Assembly (NCBI GenBank): GCA_036676415.1
Contig: JAKFCX010000060.1
Location: forward strand, 1-64,000
Source of the DNA: JAEZDC01 sp036676415
GTDB taxonomy: Bacteria > Bacteroidota > Bacteroidia > Chitinophagales > Chitinophagaceae
Reading direction: 5' to 3'
DNA: 64,000 nt
Shown one piece after another: positions 7,956-16,833 of the stretch (position 1 is its first letter; each line of letters opens with the position of its first letter). The position numbers and the translations under genes were made by a program. Below the pieces are notes generated by a model. The model was not told the DNA's origin, ran no database searches, and saw only the letters and a program-made list of their open reading frames with translations.

Positions 7956-9377
7956 ATGAAAAATTTACTGTTCATTATAATTCTTTTTAGCGTAACCAGC
8001 TGCAAAAAATTTGTATCGTTAGATCCTCCACAAAATCAATTAATATCGAGAACCGTGTTTGAACGTGATGAGACAGCTATCGCGGCACTCTCTGGACTTT
8101 ATGGAAGTATCATGCGATCGGATTATCCGATCAGCTATAACATTGCAAACTTTACGGGCTTGTATTCCGACGAACTCGACCTGAAATCAACCAATACAGG
8201 CCTGAGAACACTTTATCAAAATGCATTGCAGTCGCAAGACGCACCGACAAATAATCTTTGGACCAGGGGTTATAACTTTATTTATCAGGCAAACGGTGTA
8301 ATTGAGGGACTAAATAATGCGAACAGCGTTACGCCATCTGTTCGAAATCAGCTGTTGGGGGAAGCATTGTTTTTAAGAGCCTTTTGGCACTTTTACCTTT
8401 GCAACCTGTATGGTGATATTCCATTGATCACCACGACGGATTATACTCAAAATGCGGTGAGTACTAAAAACACCTCAGCAGTTGTCTATGCGCAGATCAT
8501 TGAAGATCTAAAGAGGGCCAAATCATTGCTGACAACCAAATATGTTGGTACTAATGCAGTCGCCGAAATTTCTGATCGCCTCCGACCGAACAGTTTCGTT
8601 GTCTCAGCTTTTCTGGCAAGGGTATATCTGTACAAGGGTGATTGGCAGAGTGCTGACATTGAATCGAGTTCTGTTTTGTCGGATAACAAATTCACCCTGG
8701 AACCAGTTACGGTGGTTTTTAAAAAATCGAGCAAAGAAGTGATATGGCAAATTGAATTACCTGTAGCGACAACTTTTTTTAATTCATATGAAGCATTATA
8801 CTTTACGATTACGGCGAGGCCAGTATCCTCTACCCTTCGAAGTACTACAATCAGCCCGAGGTTGTTTTCTCATTTCCAATCTAACGATCTGAGGCGAAGC
8901 AATTGGATTGGAACTTATACCGATGCATCTGTTACTCCAAATGTCCTTTACCGATATCCTCGAAAATACCGAACAATAACCCAACCGGTGGACGAGTATA
9001 CCACACCATTCAGGTTAGCTGAAATGTACCTTGTCCGTGCAGAGGCTCGTACAAAAATGAACAATCTTGCCGGGGCTGTTTCTGACCTGGATAAGATAAG
9101 AGCAAGAGCAGGGCTTGCGACGTTAGCGGGAACCACACCGATGTTTACAAATACCCAGCTTCTTGATTCAATCGCGGTGGAAAGGCAAAGAGAACTTTTT
9201 TGTGAGTGGGGACACAGATGGATGGATTTAAAACGCACAACAACAGTAGATCAGGTGATGTCAGTGGTCACTCCTTTGAAAGGTGGTGTGTGGTCGCCTA
9301 ACTGGGCAGTATGGCCTATTCCCTTAAATGATATTATTAATAATGTAAATCTTCAGCAAAATGCAGGTTATCAATAA
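7956..9377 (+). CDS. SusD/RagB-type outer-membrane substrate-binding lipoprotein
   Basis: 473 residues from ATG 7956; signal peptide ends V-T-S-C with the lipidated cysteine at residue 16. SusD hallmarks are visible: repeated helical segments (G-L-Y-G-S-I-M), N-Q-L-L-G-E-A-L-F-L-R-A-F-W-H-F, the R-L-A-E-M-Y-L-V-R-A-E-A stretch, and the C-terminal E-R-Q-R-E-L-F-C-E-W-G-H-R-W-M-D-L-K-R block. It forms the lid of the SusC barrel. The gene starts 19 bp after susC and overlaps the following thioredoxin-like gene by 17 bp, which indicates translational coupling. Confidence 0.95.
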   Translation: MKNLLFIIILFSVTSCKKFVSLDPPQNQLISRTVFERDETAIAALSGLYGSIMRSDYPISYNIANFTGLYSDELDLKSTNTGLRTLYQNALQSQDAPTNNLWTRGYNFIYQANGVIEGLNNANSVTPSVRNQLLGEALFLRAFWHFYLCNLYGDIPLITTTDYTQNAVSTKNTSAVVYAQIIEDLKRAKSLLTTKYVGTNAVAEISDRLRPNSFVVSAFLARVYLYKGDWQSADIESSSVLSDNKFTLEPVTVVFKKSSKEVIWQIELPVATTFFNSYEALYFTITARPVSSTLRSTTISPRLFSHFQSNDLRRSNWIGTYTDASVTPNVLYRYPRKYRTITQPVDEYTTPFRLAEMYLVRAEARTKMNNLAGAVSDLDKIRARAGLATLAGTTPMFTNTQLLDSIAVERQRELFCEWGHRWMDLKRTTTVDQVMSVVTPLKGGVWSPNWAVWPIPLNDIINNVNLQQNAGYQ

Positions 9378-10731
9378 GTTTTTTTTTAGAAATCAAAAGC
9401 TGACTTCTTGCCTAATAGCTTTTATGCTAATGCCAATCGGGTTGCTGGCGCAATCGCCCCCTAAAGGATTTCCAGTGGTAGGAGAAAAATGCCCGGATTT
9501 TGTTTTAAATGATGTACGGTATTATAAGAATACGAAAACCTCGCTAACGGAATTACGAGGACAAAATGTGATTCTTGATTTCTGGGCTGTTACTTGTGGT
9601 GCATGTATTGCGGCCTTTCCGAAAATGAATGAATTTCAAAAGAAATATGAAGGTCGCTTGCAGATATTTTTAGTTGCTGGAGCGTCACTTAAAGGCCGAG
9701 ACGAGCGAAAGGCATACGAAATTATTAAAGATAAATATCAACTCTCCCTGGCATCTGCATACGATGCAGTGGCTTACAAGCGACTTGTTAGGCCAGGGAC
9801 TATTCCCCATCTTATCTTGATAGACAAAGAAGGTGTAGTAAGAGGCATAGCCAGTTCATTAACTGATTCCGCTGTAGATAGTTTTGTTAATGGTCGCACT
9901 GTGGATTTTGTTGACAAAAGCGAAACAGGAAGGCAGGACGTGTTGTCTAAGGTAAACATGGATAAGCCGCTTTTCATAAACCATAACGGCGGTGCTGATA
10001 CTTCCTATTTATTCAGATCAGTATTGGCAAAATGGGATTCAAAGCGAAGCATAAATCACTTTCATCCTGTGTACGGAGTTCCGGCGGGTGGTCGCATTAG
10101 TTACCAGGCCACAGGAGTTTCGCTTTCTCAACTTTATTCATTAGCCTTTTTCGGGGCCTTGTATAGTGACATCTACAATGCTGAATCAACCAAAAATATT
10201 GTTTTTAATCCTAACATTCAGGTGCGTGATATAGGCTTGTTCAAATCTCGCCAGGGTACTGGTGAAGGATTGTACTCTTATTCGATACAACTACCCTCAG
10301 AGGGACGAAGTAAGAAGGATCTTCTGCGGATGATGCAAATGGATCTGGAGAAATATTTCGGATTCAAGGCTACAGTCGAAGAAGCCGAGGTGCCGTGTCT
10401 TAAACTCATTATTATAGATAAGCAGAAGATTGATCTCATCAGAGGTGACCTTGGTAAAGAGGAAATTCAATGGAATCTTGAATCAAGCAATAACTTTCTT
10501 CAAAACGTCACCGTTGAAAAATTGATACGTATGTCTACTTATGAATTGGATGGTGAGAAAAGAAAGATGTTAAAATTTGATGAGACTGGAATTCAAGGCT
10601 CTGTTTCTCTAAAATTTAAAGGGCGCATCGATGACTTTGAAAACATTAGAATGCAGTTAAATGATCATGGCTTAGACTTAGTGCAATCAACAAAGAGAAT
10701 GAAAGTTCTAATGATCAGAGATGCTGAATAG
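9361..10731 (+). CDS. Secreted TlpA-like thioredoxin-fold protein with long C-terminal extension
   Basis: 456 residues with a signal peptide (around residues 14-30). The first half is a TlpA/AhpC-TSA-like thioredoxin fold: L-D-F-W-A-V-T-C-G-A-C with redox cysteines at 79 and 82, and the cis-proline region G-T-I-P-H-L-I-L-I-D. The last 250 residues have no catalytic motif; a stretch D-L-L-R-M-M-Q-M-D-L-E-K-Y-F-G-F resembles DUF3738-type domains (inference). The gene overlaps susD by 17 bp, and the same order recurs in the second locus, so it belongs to the uptake system, perhaps reducing a disulfide or metal-containing ligand. Confidence 0.85.
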   Translation: MQVINKFFFRNQKLTSCLIAFMLMPIGLLAQSPPKGFPVVGEKCPDFVLNDVRYYKNTKTSLTELRGQNVILDFWAVTCGACIAAFPKMNEFQKKYEGRLQIFLVAGASLKGRDERKAYEIIKDKYQLSLASAYDAVAYKRLVRPGTIPHLILIDKEGVVRGIASSLTDSAVDSFVNGRTVDFVDKSETGRQDVLSKVNMDKPLFINHNGGADTSYLFRSVLAKWDSKRSINHFHPVYGVPAGGRISYQATGVSLSQLYSLAFFGALYSDIYNAESTKNIVFNPNIQVRDIGLFKSRQGTGEGLYSYSIQLPSEGRSKKDLLRMMQMDLEKYFGFKATVEEAEVPCLKLIIIDKQKIDLIRGDLGKEEIQWNLESSNNFLQNVTVEKLIRMSTYELDGEKRKMLKFDETGIQGSVSLKFKGRIDDFENIRMQLNDHGLDLVQSTKRMKVLMIRDAE

Positions 10732-10799
10732 ATGAAGATAAGTACCTACACCTCAGTTATGAGCTTGTTCTCTAGCTGTACATGTGCTTAAATGCTATG

Positions 10800-10960
10800 T
10801 TGTGCAAGAGTGCGCCGCAAGGAGCGATGCTATGAAAAGCTATAGCGGGTGCCATCAACCACTCGCAGTGGCATGATAGAATAAAAGATAAAAAGAGGCA
10901 GCAGCATGTGCTGCCTCTTCATTTGTGCATTATGAACCATCAAATGAACTGTTTCTTATC
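10800..10960 (+). repeat. Dispersed nested-hairpin element, copy C
   Basis: The most degenerate copy. The 5' block (GTGCAAGAGTGCGCCGCAAG) and the inner hairpin are kept, but the inner arms are AAGAGGCAGCA (10893-10903) and TGCTGCCTCTT (10909-10919), now fully Watson-Crick paired where copies A and B have a G-T pair. The outer arms (CAACCACTCGCAG and CTGTTTCTTAT) no longer pair well. It follows the thioredoxin-like gene and is followed by a truncated sigma gene start, as copy B is followed by the intact one. Confidence 0.8.
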
Positions 10961-11033
10961 ATACATGCAACCCGGTGCTTTGTTCATTTGTCTGAATTAT
11001 AGTAGCATTGAAGTGTCAACGAACTGTACCCCG

Positions 11034-11096
11034 ATGTCTCCTGCAGCCAAGGAAAAGGAATTATTTACTGCAGCCCTTGGCGATGAGGCTCAGTAA
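11034..11096 (+). pseudogene. Truncated 5' end of an ECF sigma factor gene
   Basis: The 20 codons from ATG 11034 (M-S-P-A-A-K-E-K-E-L-F...G-D-E-A-Q) match the first codons of the intact sigma gene at 2689 (M-S-R-A-A-N-E-K-E-L-F...G-D-E-A-A), and about 40 bp of upstream DNA also match (ATTATAGTAGCATTG, AACTGTACCCCGATGTCTC). Similarity ends at GATGAGGCT and a stop follows at once. It marks the start of a second, otherwise lost copy of the locus. Confidence 0.8.
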
Positions 11097-11120
11097 GAGG
11101 GTCCGTGATACTTCATAAGT

Positions 11121-11960
11121 TTACTCAAACCCTCCATCAATAAACCAGTCATCATTCATTGCAGCACGATAAAATGCAGCCTGCCAGGAATTCATGAGGT
11201 AATCCGCTTTTGAGGCGGCGTTTTCCTCGAGATATTTTTTTACGGCAGCTCTGCCAATATCCGTTAAATGCTTCTTCAACAGATACCTGATGCCGGATAA
11301 TTCAACTGCTGCATGCGTGGTATATAATTTTGCAAGCTTCAACTTTTCAAAATGAAATTTTATCCTTTCCTGCAATAATGGTGGCCAGTGTCCAGGTGGG
11401 TTGACGAAATACTCAAATGAACAAGGCTTTGTTTGAATGATCTTTGCATCCAGCCACTCTTCATTCATGATATCATCAAAATAAGGATGCAGTATTTCCT
11501 CATTTGGTAACGTTGGATAAAACGCATCTTTCTCATCATTGCAATCCTTGCAGCAAGGCACAAGGTTTACCGTTGCAACGGAAAGGCGGGGATACTTAGT
11601 CTTGGGTAAATAATGATCAAGTGTTGTTGCTTCACGCTGGTTACAAAAAGGACAGATGCCACCTGGTGCAGATAGTAGTAGTTTATCATATATCCATCGA
11701 CCCTTTGCATCTTTTGTGGCCATACGCCCGGTATACACTCCTACAAGTTCATCGCAGGTAACGTTTCCATTTACTGTCTCTTCGCGCGCAATGGTATGCA
11801 TTTGGCCTTTGGTGATCTTCAGATCAAATTCCTCCGTTGCCTGCGTGATCAAAGCAACACATGCCCTGAGCCGGTTCTTCAGTTCAACGCTACGCACCAT
11901 GTCCACACAGATCGTATACACATCAGCTGCAACAAAGTTGGGTTTATCGATCTTACGCAT
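11121..11960 (-). CDS. ptuB: Septu-like HNH endonuclease (PtuB-type)
   Basis: 279 residues from ATG 11960. An HNH nuclease with a zinc knuckle is clear: C-P-F-C at about 103-106, L-D-H-Y-L-P-K with the catalytic histidine near 116, a conserved asparagine near 132 (V-N-L-V-P), and C-C-K-D-C-N. It overlaps the end of the upstream ATPase gene by 8 bp, so the two proteins are made together. An ATPase with an ABC-type signature followed by an HNH protein is the arrangement of the Septu anti-phage system (PtuA/PtuB). A start 30 bp further upstream is possible. Not tested against PtuB profiles. Confidence 0.75.
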   Translation of the reverse strand: MRKIDKPNFVAADVYTICVDMVRSVELKNRLRACVALITQATEEFDLKITKGQMHTIAREETVNGNVTCDELVGVYTGRMATKDAKGRWIYDKLLLSAPGGICPFCNQREATTLDHYLPKTKYPRLSVATVNLVPCCKDCNDEKDAFYPTLPNEEILHPYFDDIMNEEWLDAKIIQTKPCSFEYFVNPPGHWPPLLQERIKFHFEKLKLAKLYTTHAAVELSGIRYLLKKHLTDIGRAAVKKYLEENAASKADYLMNSWQAAFYRAAMNDDWFIDGGFE

Positions 11961-13464
11961 TGAAATTGGAATTATCCCTGTTAGCAACAAGTGCCATCAG
12001 AACAGCCCTGGCTTCCATGCCGAGCTGGTGATTGAAATGCCTGATGATATCATCATAGCTTTTATTCTCCGCTACCTGTTCTGCGAGTAATTTATAAAAG
12101 CCGGCATTTGTTACTTCCAGCCCGAATACATCGCTGGTGAGTACACCGACATTCTCACCAAATGTTTCCAGCCCAGGCCGGTCAGGGATCATAGTAGCGC
12201 CTGACCTTCGCATCTTCCAGGCGCAACTTTTTGGTACCTCCTGAAGAATAACCGGTGAGTGCGTTGCAATGATCGCCACGCCATTTAACTTTATTAAGAG
12301 ATCGGCCACTGCGCGTATAAAAGCAGACAGTAAAGGCGGATGCAGGTGCGCTTCGGGCTCATCAATCATAACGAGTGTTTTTTCCTGTACTTTTTCGATC
12401 AGTCTCGTGATGGTGAGTAAGATGATTTTATGCCCCGAACTTAATCGCCTGAAGATATTCTCTCCCTTTGCTTCATAATCCTCTTCAACAGTGATCTCAA
12501 TCAGACCTTTTATTTCCGAGTCTTTGAAGTTGGTATCGGACTCCAGCATTTCGATCGCATCTTTCCATCGCTTCTTTAATGACGGATTCTTGCAGGCGTT
12601 GAGGCTTGCGAGGAATTCCTTGCAAAGTTCTTTCGTTGATTTGGGTTGTTCATCGTTTGGTTTTCTCAGGCCGATGTAATAGTAGGGTAGTCCACCTACG
12701 CCATCCTGCCTGCCCTCTACCGGGATCGATTCATCAAAAGCACTAAAAGAGACAGCGACGAGGTTAGCGAATTGATTGTCGTTGTTGAAGTTTTCATCGA
12801 TCCCTGTAAATTTTCCAAAGCTGTTACTGAAAGGGTTGAGCAGGGAGCTGATCATGTTATAGAGCAGGTGCGTTTTGCCGACGCCATTTCTACCGATGAG
12901 TACATGAATATTCGTTGGCGGAAAAGATTCCGGAAATACTTCGAAGGTGAAAAAGCCGCTGTCCGGGTCACGTGGCTCCTGCATAGCAAAACCAAACTGG
13001 TAACTGGTCAACCTGTATCCACCATTTGCCATACGGCGAAGCTGTCCGGTTACGGTACTGGCAGTGAAATAACGCAGGAGTGATGTGGTTGTTACATTCT
13101 CTTCCATTGCCCGATCGAAGATGTCCGGAAACTTAGCGATGTCATTTAGTGCCGTAAGGATCTCATCGCGTAGCTCAGGTCCGAGGTTGTTTAATTCTTC
13201 ATAATAATCCTCTGTGCCACCGAGTGAAAAAAACTCAGGTCCGAGCTGCGTAAAGTTGTAATCTTTTTCGAGTGGTGCCGGTCCTGGTTCCTGGCCGAAG
13301 CGTGCGATGCGTACGCCGCCCATCTTGTGTTCCATGCCGCGCCCATCGACGTAGACTAACCCGTATATCGTGCGATAGTTATAATCATTCCAGTCATCCC
13401 AGGTAAGGTAACACTGGGAATTATTCTGCATTGGGCCATACCTTCCGGTAACTGTAAATTCCAC
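11953..13464 (-). CDS. ptuA: Septu-like AAA/ABC-type ATPase (PtuA-type)
   Basis: 503 residues from a GTG start. It is an overcoming-lysogenization/SMC-like ATPase: Walker A G-R-N-G-V-G-K-T at 191-198, ABC signature L-S-S-G-H at 341-345, Walker B L-V-M-I-D-E at 364-369 followed by P-E-A-H-L-H, and a switch histidine in A-T-H-S near 402. The N-terminal 180 residues are of no known family. Together with the overlapping HNH gene this matches the Septu layout, in which the ATPase binds and controls the nuclease. A divergent gene with three 21-bp-spaced repeats lies upstream. Confidence 0.78.
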   Translation of the reverse strand: MEFTVTGRYGPMQNNSQCYLTWDDWNDYNYRTIYGLVYVDGRGMEHKMGGVRIARFGQEPGPAPLEKDYNFTQLGPEFFSLGGTEDYYEELNNLGPELRDEILTALNDIAKFPDIFDRAMEENVTTTSLLRYFTASTVTGQLRRMANGGYRLTSYQFGFAMQEPRDPDSGFFTFEVFPESFPPTNIHVLIGRNGVGKTHLLYNMISSLLNPFSNSFGKFTGIDENFNNDNQFANLVAVSFSAFDESIPVEGRQDGVGGLPYYYIGLRKPNDEQPKSTKELCKEFLASLNACKNPSLKKRWKDAIEMLESDTNFKDSEIKGLIEITVEEDYEAKGENIFRRLSSGHKIILLTITRLIEKVQEKTLVMIDEPEAHLHPPLLSAFIRAVADLLIKLNGVAIIATHSPVILQEVPKSCAWKMRRSGATMIPDRPGLETFGENVGVLTSDVFGLEVTNAGFYKLLAEQVAENKSYDDIIRHFNHQLGMEARAVLMALVANRDNSNFNA

Positions 13465-13567
13465 GAAGAGGGATTTAGGGGTTATGTTGTGAGGCTAAGA
13501 TATTAAAAGATGGGAGACTTGGGTTGCAGGATCGACGCTTTTTGTTTCACATTCTGAAGAAGGTGGC

Positions 13568-13616
13568 GCGTGTAGCGTATTATAAGGTTCGTGTATGATA
13601 ATGAGTATTTCGTGTA
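13568..13616 (+). promoter_or_regulatory. Three direct repeats at 21-bp spacing, LytTR-like operator
   Basis: GCGTGTA at 13568, TCGTGTA at 13589 and TCGTGTA at 13610 are in the same orientation with exactly 21 bp between starts, 43-91 bp upstream of the start codon at 13659. LytTR-domain regulators bind direct repeats about two helical turns apart. The same heptamer pair occurs upstream of other genes here (18292, 19171, 27172, 30314, 61474). Confidence 0.55.
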
Positions 13617-13658
13617 CTACAACATTTGCTGGAGTGATTGCACACTTAACTTTCACGC

Positions 13659-14885
13659 ATGCTGAAGCGTCGTTTGTTCTTATTTATTTTTAGCTTGATC
13701 TCAGTCGGCACCTTCTCACAAACGGATTCTCTTGAAGTAAAAGATTCGCTGCGCATCATCAACTTCTCTTCTTACTTCACGCAGCATATTGATTCCAATT
13801 ATGTGTATCAGTTCCGCATTAATAAAGAGACAAATTATTACTGGTACCTGAGTAATGCACCGGTTGGCCTTTCGATCAATAAGGATAACGGCGTTGTTTC
13901 TTTCAAAGCTGCGAAGAATTATTTTCTTTCCGGTAAACTGAGGTATGACTTTCCTTACAAGGTTTCGATCGGTGTAAAGAATCTGAAAGATCAAAGTGAT
14001 AAAATTGATACGAGCTTTACCATTCTATTTTATAACACGGAGATCATTCCTTCGAAAATAAAACCTTCAGTATCGGGGACAATCTTTATTGCAGAAGGTG
14101 ATACATTAAATTTTGATCTGCAATGCGAGCAGGGGAGTTTTCCAGTAGAGACAGTCGTATTCTCGAGTAATTTGCCGATTCAGAATTATACCTTCAGTTC
14201 CCGGTGCGGCAGCAGGTTCTCCTGGTCACCCGGCTTTGATTTCACCAGCCAGAACGATTCAGCCCGAACAAAGATTTTACATTTAACTTTTACTGGTAGC
14301 ACACGTTTTGGTGCAAGGGATACGGCTTACGTGCGCGTGGCGATCAGGGATGCACTGAATTACCCGCTGGCAAAAGAAACGAATGAGACTGTTCGAAAAA
14401 ATACCAAGGTGTATATCCTGCAATTGAAGTATGCATTCATGGAGCTGGACAGAAAGATCAAACGCGTTAAAAGATGGCGCACGGGTTTTGACCTGACCTC
14501 GGCGAGCTCCGCACTCACCGGTACGATCCTGAATACTTCTTCCTCTGCACAGGCGCAGAAAACAGGTAAGATACTACCCAGCGTAGGTCTTGCACTAACA
14601 CCGATCAAGGAAGCTACGACGCCGCAAAAAGTAGCGGAACAAAACCAGGCATCTACTGTCCGTAACGCGATAAGAAGACTCGAATTTCTCCTGCAGGACA
14701 CAGAACTTATCGGAGAGAAAGATACAGAAATTGTTGCTAAGACAGATCGCCTGCGAAATGAACTGAGGCAACTGCAGGTGCAGCTCATCGATGTACCACT
14801 GGTTACAGAAAGTGGTATGACAGAAGAGGAGCTGAATGATTATTTCAATAGCCCGAAGGTGAATAAAAAGTATAGGTTAAGATAG
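13659..14885 (+). CDS. Secreted protein with cadherin/Ig-like N-terminal region, function unknown
   Basis: 408 residues with a signal peptide (residues 1-20, ending G-T-F-S-Q). The first 240 residues are beta-rich with the look of dystroglycan/cadherin-type or Ig-like domains (Y-Y-W-Y-L-S-N-A-P-V-G-L-S-I-N-K-D-N-G-V and later F-S-W-S-P-G-F-D-F). The last 150 residues are helical and charged (R-R-L-E-F-L-L-Q-D-T, R-N-E-L-R-Q-L-Q-V-Q) and end in E-E-L-N-D-Y-F-N-S. I do not recognise a family. It is followed 4 bp later by a KTSC gene, and a triple 21-bp-spaced repeat lies upstream, so it may be under LytTR-type control. Confidence 0.7.
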   Translation: MLKRRLFLFIFSLISVGTFSQTDSLEVKDSLRIINFSSYFTQHIDSNYVYQFRINKETNYYWYLSNAPVGLSINKDNGVVSFKAAKNYFLSGKLRYDFPYKVSIGVKNLKDQSDKIDTSFTILFYNTEIIPSKIKPSVSGTIFIAEGDTLNFDLQCEQGSFPVETVVFSSNLPIQNYTFSSRCGSRFSWSPGFDFTSQNDSARTKILHLTFTGSTRFGARDTAYVRVAIRDALNYPLAKETNETVRKNTKVYILQLKYAFMELDRKIKRVKRWRTGFDLTSASSALTGTILNTSSSAQAQKTGKILPSVGLALTPIKEATTPQKVAEQNQASTVRNAIRRLEFLLQDTELIGEKDTEIVAKTDRLRNELRQLQVQLIDVPLVTESGMTEEELNDYFNSPKVNKKYRLR

Positions 14886-14889
14886 ACAC

Positions 14890-15105
14890 ATGAATCCAAT
14901 ATCGCTAAAGTCGTCGATCATTGCTTCCGTTGCATATGATGAAAGAAAAAATGAATTGCAGATTAAATTCGTGCATGGTAGTGAGCATGTTTATAAAGAG
15001 ATTTCTTTTGACGTTTTCAATGCACTTGTGAAAGCAAGTTCGCCCGGTAAATATTATCTGAAGAATATCAGGGGGAAGTATGAGTATGAGAAGGTGGGGT
15101 TATGA
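14890..15105 (+). CDS. KTSC-domain protein
   Basis: 71 residues, one KTSC domain: S-S-I-I-A-S-V-A-Y-D, then L-Q-I-K-F-V-H-G-S-E-H-V-Y and S-P-G-K-Y-Y-L-K-N-I-R-G-K-Y. The name-giving serine, tyrosine and glycine positions are kept. The domain's function is not established; it is often encoded beside other enzymes or carried by mobile DNA. It begins 4 bp after the secreted-protein gene and so is in its operon. A second KTSC gene is at 61541. Confidence 0.8.
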   Translation: MNPISLKSSIIASVAYDERKNELQIKFVHGSEHVYKEISFDVFNALVKASSPGKYYLKNIRGKYEYEKVGL

Positions 15106-15298
15106 CTGCCGTAATCAAGGTCCGGCGGAGCAGCTTTAAGTGGGGTGATGTGAAAGGAAGGCTGCTACATGATAGTATCAAAGCATACTATCAAAGCAGG
15201 GATCTCCCTTAACGGTTATTAAATATTATTCGGTGGCGACTTTGATCATCCTTTTTTGTACTCCCTATGAGGTCAACGCAATAGTATGCACGAATCTG

Positions 15299-15787
15299 TT
15301 AAACAGGTAGCGGCCTTTCCCAATGGCTCATGTCATCTGCAGTATCGGCATCATCCGGGACCACCATCAATCGTATTTCCAATGGCGGCTTAGGGGCATA
15401 ATAAGGTGACATTGAAGAAACGGTTTCGTCGAAGATCCAATTTTCATCCGGAGGAGAATAAGCCTGAAAAAAATGACAGAAGATCCATCTCAAATTCGTT
15501 GTTTGAGGGTCAATGTTTTGGATCGTATTTAGGATTTTTCCGAGCCTTTGTTTTTCCACCTCTGGCCCATCAAACGTTTCCATTCCTATATGTATTACCG
15601 CGGTATTATCGGTATTAAACTGTTGCATGGCATCAAATACCTGGCGTCTGATATCCCTTGCTTTTGCCCATAATGTTTCGATTGCATCACAACTCCAGTA
15701 AATAGCAAATGCGTTACGGATGTCATCCACATACAGGTTGCTCACTTCACCTTCACCTATGCGAAGAAATTGGCGTGCATACCACAT
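15299..15787 (-). CDS. C-terminal part of a frameshifted restriction-endonuclease-like gene
   Basis: 162 residues in a different frame from the upstream nuclease-like gene, overlapping it by 31 bp. It begins W-Y-A-R-Q-F-L-R-I-G-E-G-E-V and carries A-V-I-H-I-G-M-E-T-F-D-G and F-F-Q-A-Y-S-P-P-D-E-N-W-I-F-D-E-T-V, which read as the back half of a larger protein rather than a complete one. No family recognised. The likeliest explanation is one gene split by an indel near 15757-15787; two translationally coupled genes are the alternative. Confidence 0.55.
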   Translation of the reverse strand: MWYARQFLRIGEGEVSNLYVDDIRNAFAIYWSCDAIETLWAKARDIRRQVFDAMQQFNTDNTAVIHIGMETFDGPEVEKQRLGKILNTIQNIDPQTTNLRWIFCHFFQAYSPPDENWIFDETVSSMSPYYAPKPPLEIRLMVVPDDADTADDMSHWERPLPV

Positions 15788-16674
15788 GTGAATGCTTTAT
15801 TGTCTACCGGCTTTTTACCGATTAAATGGTTGAGTAAAGGGGAACCATTTTTTACAAGTTTTTTTTGCAAGTGTTTCCTTGCCGAATGAAGATCTACATA
15901 ATCCAACCAAATATCCAGGATGCTATCTGAAATAATTTTACCCGGTATCGCCAGGCGAAGTTTATCCTTCAGCAGATCCAGCAAAAATGTATCGGGTAAC
16001 GTTTCGATTTCAACATGAAATACGATGTCAAGAATAATATTCTCCTCGATCAGCATCCGGCTGATATGGGAGATCATCTTCTGTCTTTTGGTTGTTTCCC
16101 TATAGGCATAATCTGAAGTCTTCGATTGTCTTTTACATTCGATGTTCCAGGTCCCGCCACCGCGAAAAGCGCGGATGTCAGGGTTTTTTTTACCGGCTTC
16201 TTCTTCAATAAATTCAACCTGATAACCGTTCCTTGCCCAAAGCAGCGCCGTTAGTATTTCAAAAAGTATTGCATCGGCTTCGGAGATTCTGTTCCGCAAC
16301 AGGGTTCTTATTCTTCTTTCAACGCCTTTTATAGTCTTTAGTAATTCCAGGTCTGTTCCAAAACGCTTGAAAATCGGAACTACCCGCACGCCCTGGAAAT
16401 ACTCATATTTGTGCGGTTCGTTGATCAACATATCAAGCAAATACAAATACCATCCGATCATATCATCCTTGACGAGTTGCAATGTTCCTTCAGTGAGCGA
16501 TTCGGAAAAAGGAGAAGTCCTTTTGAATTCATACGTTATTTTATCCTCAATCATTTTTTTTCGCCGGCGCCATTCTGCTGCTGAAATAAAAGACATGAAC
16601 CATTTCCAGGCATTGAGCACATCGGGATCAGAGTACCCGGGCACATTAAATTTTTCAATGGGAATTCTGTGCAT
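15757..16674 (-). CDS. PD-(D/E)xK nuclease-like protein, probably truncated by frameshift
   Basis: 305 residues. Around 132-181 it shows the core of a restriction-endonuclease fold: E-A-D-A-I-L-F-E-I-L-T-A-L-L-W-A-R-N-G-Y, then N-P-D-I (D166) and W-N-I-E-C-K-R (E179, K181). This is the E...D...ExK catalytic pattern. The flanking regions are unlike any family I know. The protein ends in an odd tail (C-G-M-H-A-N-F-F-A) where the sensible continuation is found in the overlapping frame. It stands near other defence genes, so a role in DNA restriction is plausible but inferred. Confidence 0.6.
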   Translation of the reverse strand: MHRIPIEKFNVPGYSDPDVLNAWKWFMSFISAAEWRRRKKMIEDKITYEFKRTSPFSESLTEGTLQLVKDDMIGWYLYLLDMLINEPHKYEYFQGVRVVPIFKRFGTDLELLKTIKGVERRIRTLLRNRISEADAILFEILTALLWARNGYQVEFIEEEAGKKNPDIRAFRGGGTWNIECKRQSKTSDYAYRETTKRQKMISHISRMLIEENIILDIVFHVEIETLPDTFLLDLLKDKLRLAIPGKIISDSILDIWLDYVDLHSARKHLQKKLVKNGSPLLNHLIGKKPVDNKAFTCGMHANFFA

Positions 16675-16833
16675 TTTTCTGGTTATTGCCCAATGAAAAG
16701 ATATTAATTAAACTGGAAATTTATCCGAATAAGAAAATTGATGCACTTCCTGGTCTAAGTTATTGCAAAAGAAACTGAATATGCATTAGTGGATAATGAA
16801 TCGTGAAGGAAACATGAAAAATGTATGTCAAGT

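Noticed and set aside
12772..13083. Plus-strand frame inside the Septu ATPase gene
   Set aside because: Antisense to conserved Walker A sequence of the real gene; no independent support.
13568..13616. Regularly spaced repeats considered as a mini CRISPR array
   Set aside because: The repeated unit is only 7 bp with 14-bp gaps, there are no cas genes, and the same pairs occur at unrelated promoters; operator sites fit better.
15171..15192. Inverted repeat GATAGTAT/ATACTATC in the gap after the KTSC gene
   Set aside because: An 8-bp AT-rich stem without a T-run; could be chance and has no second copy.
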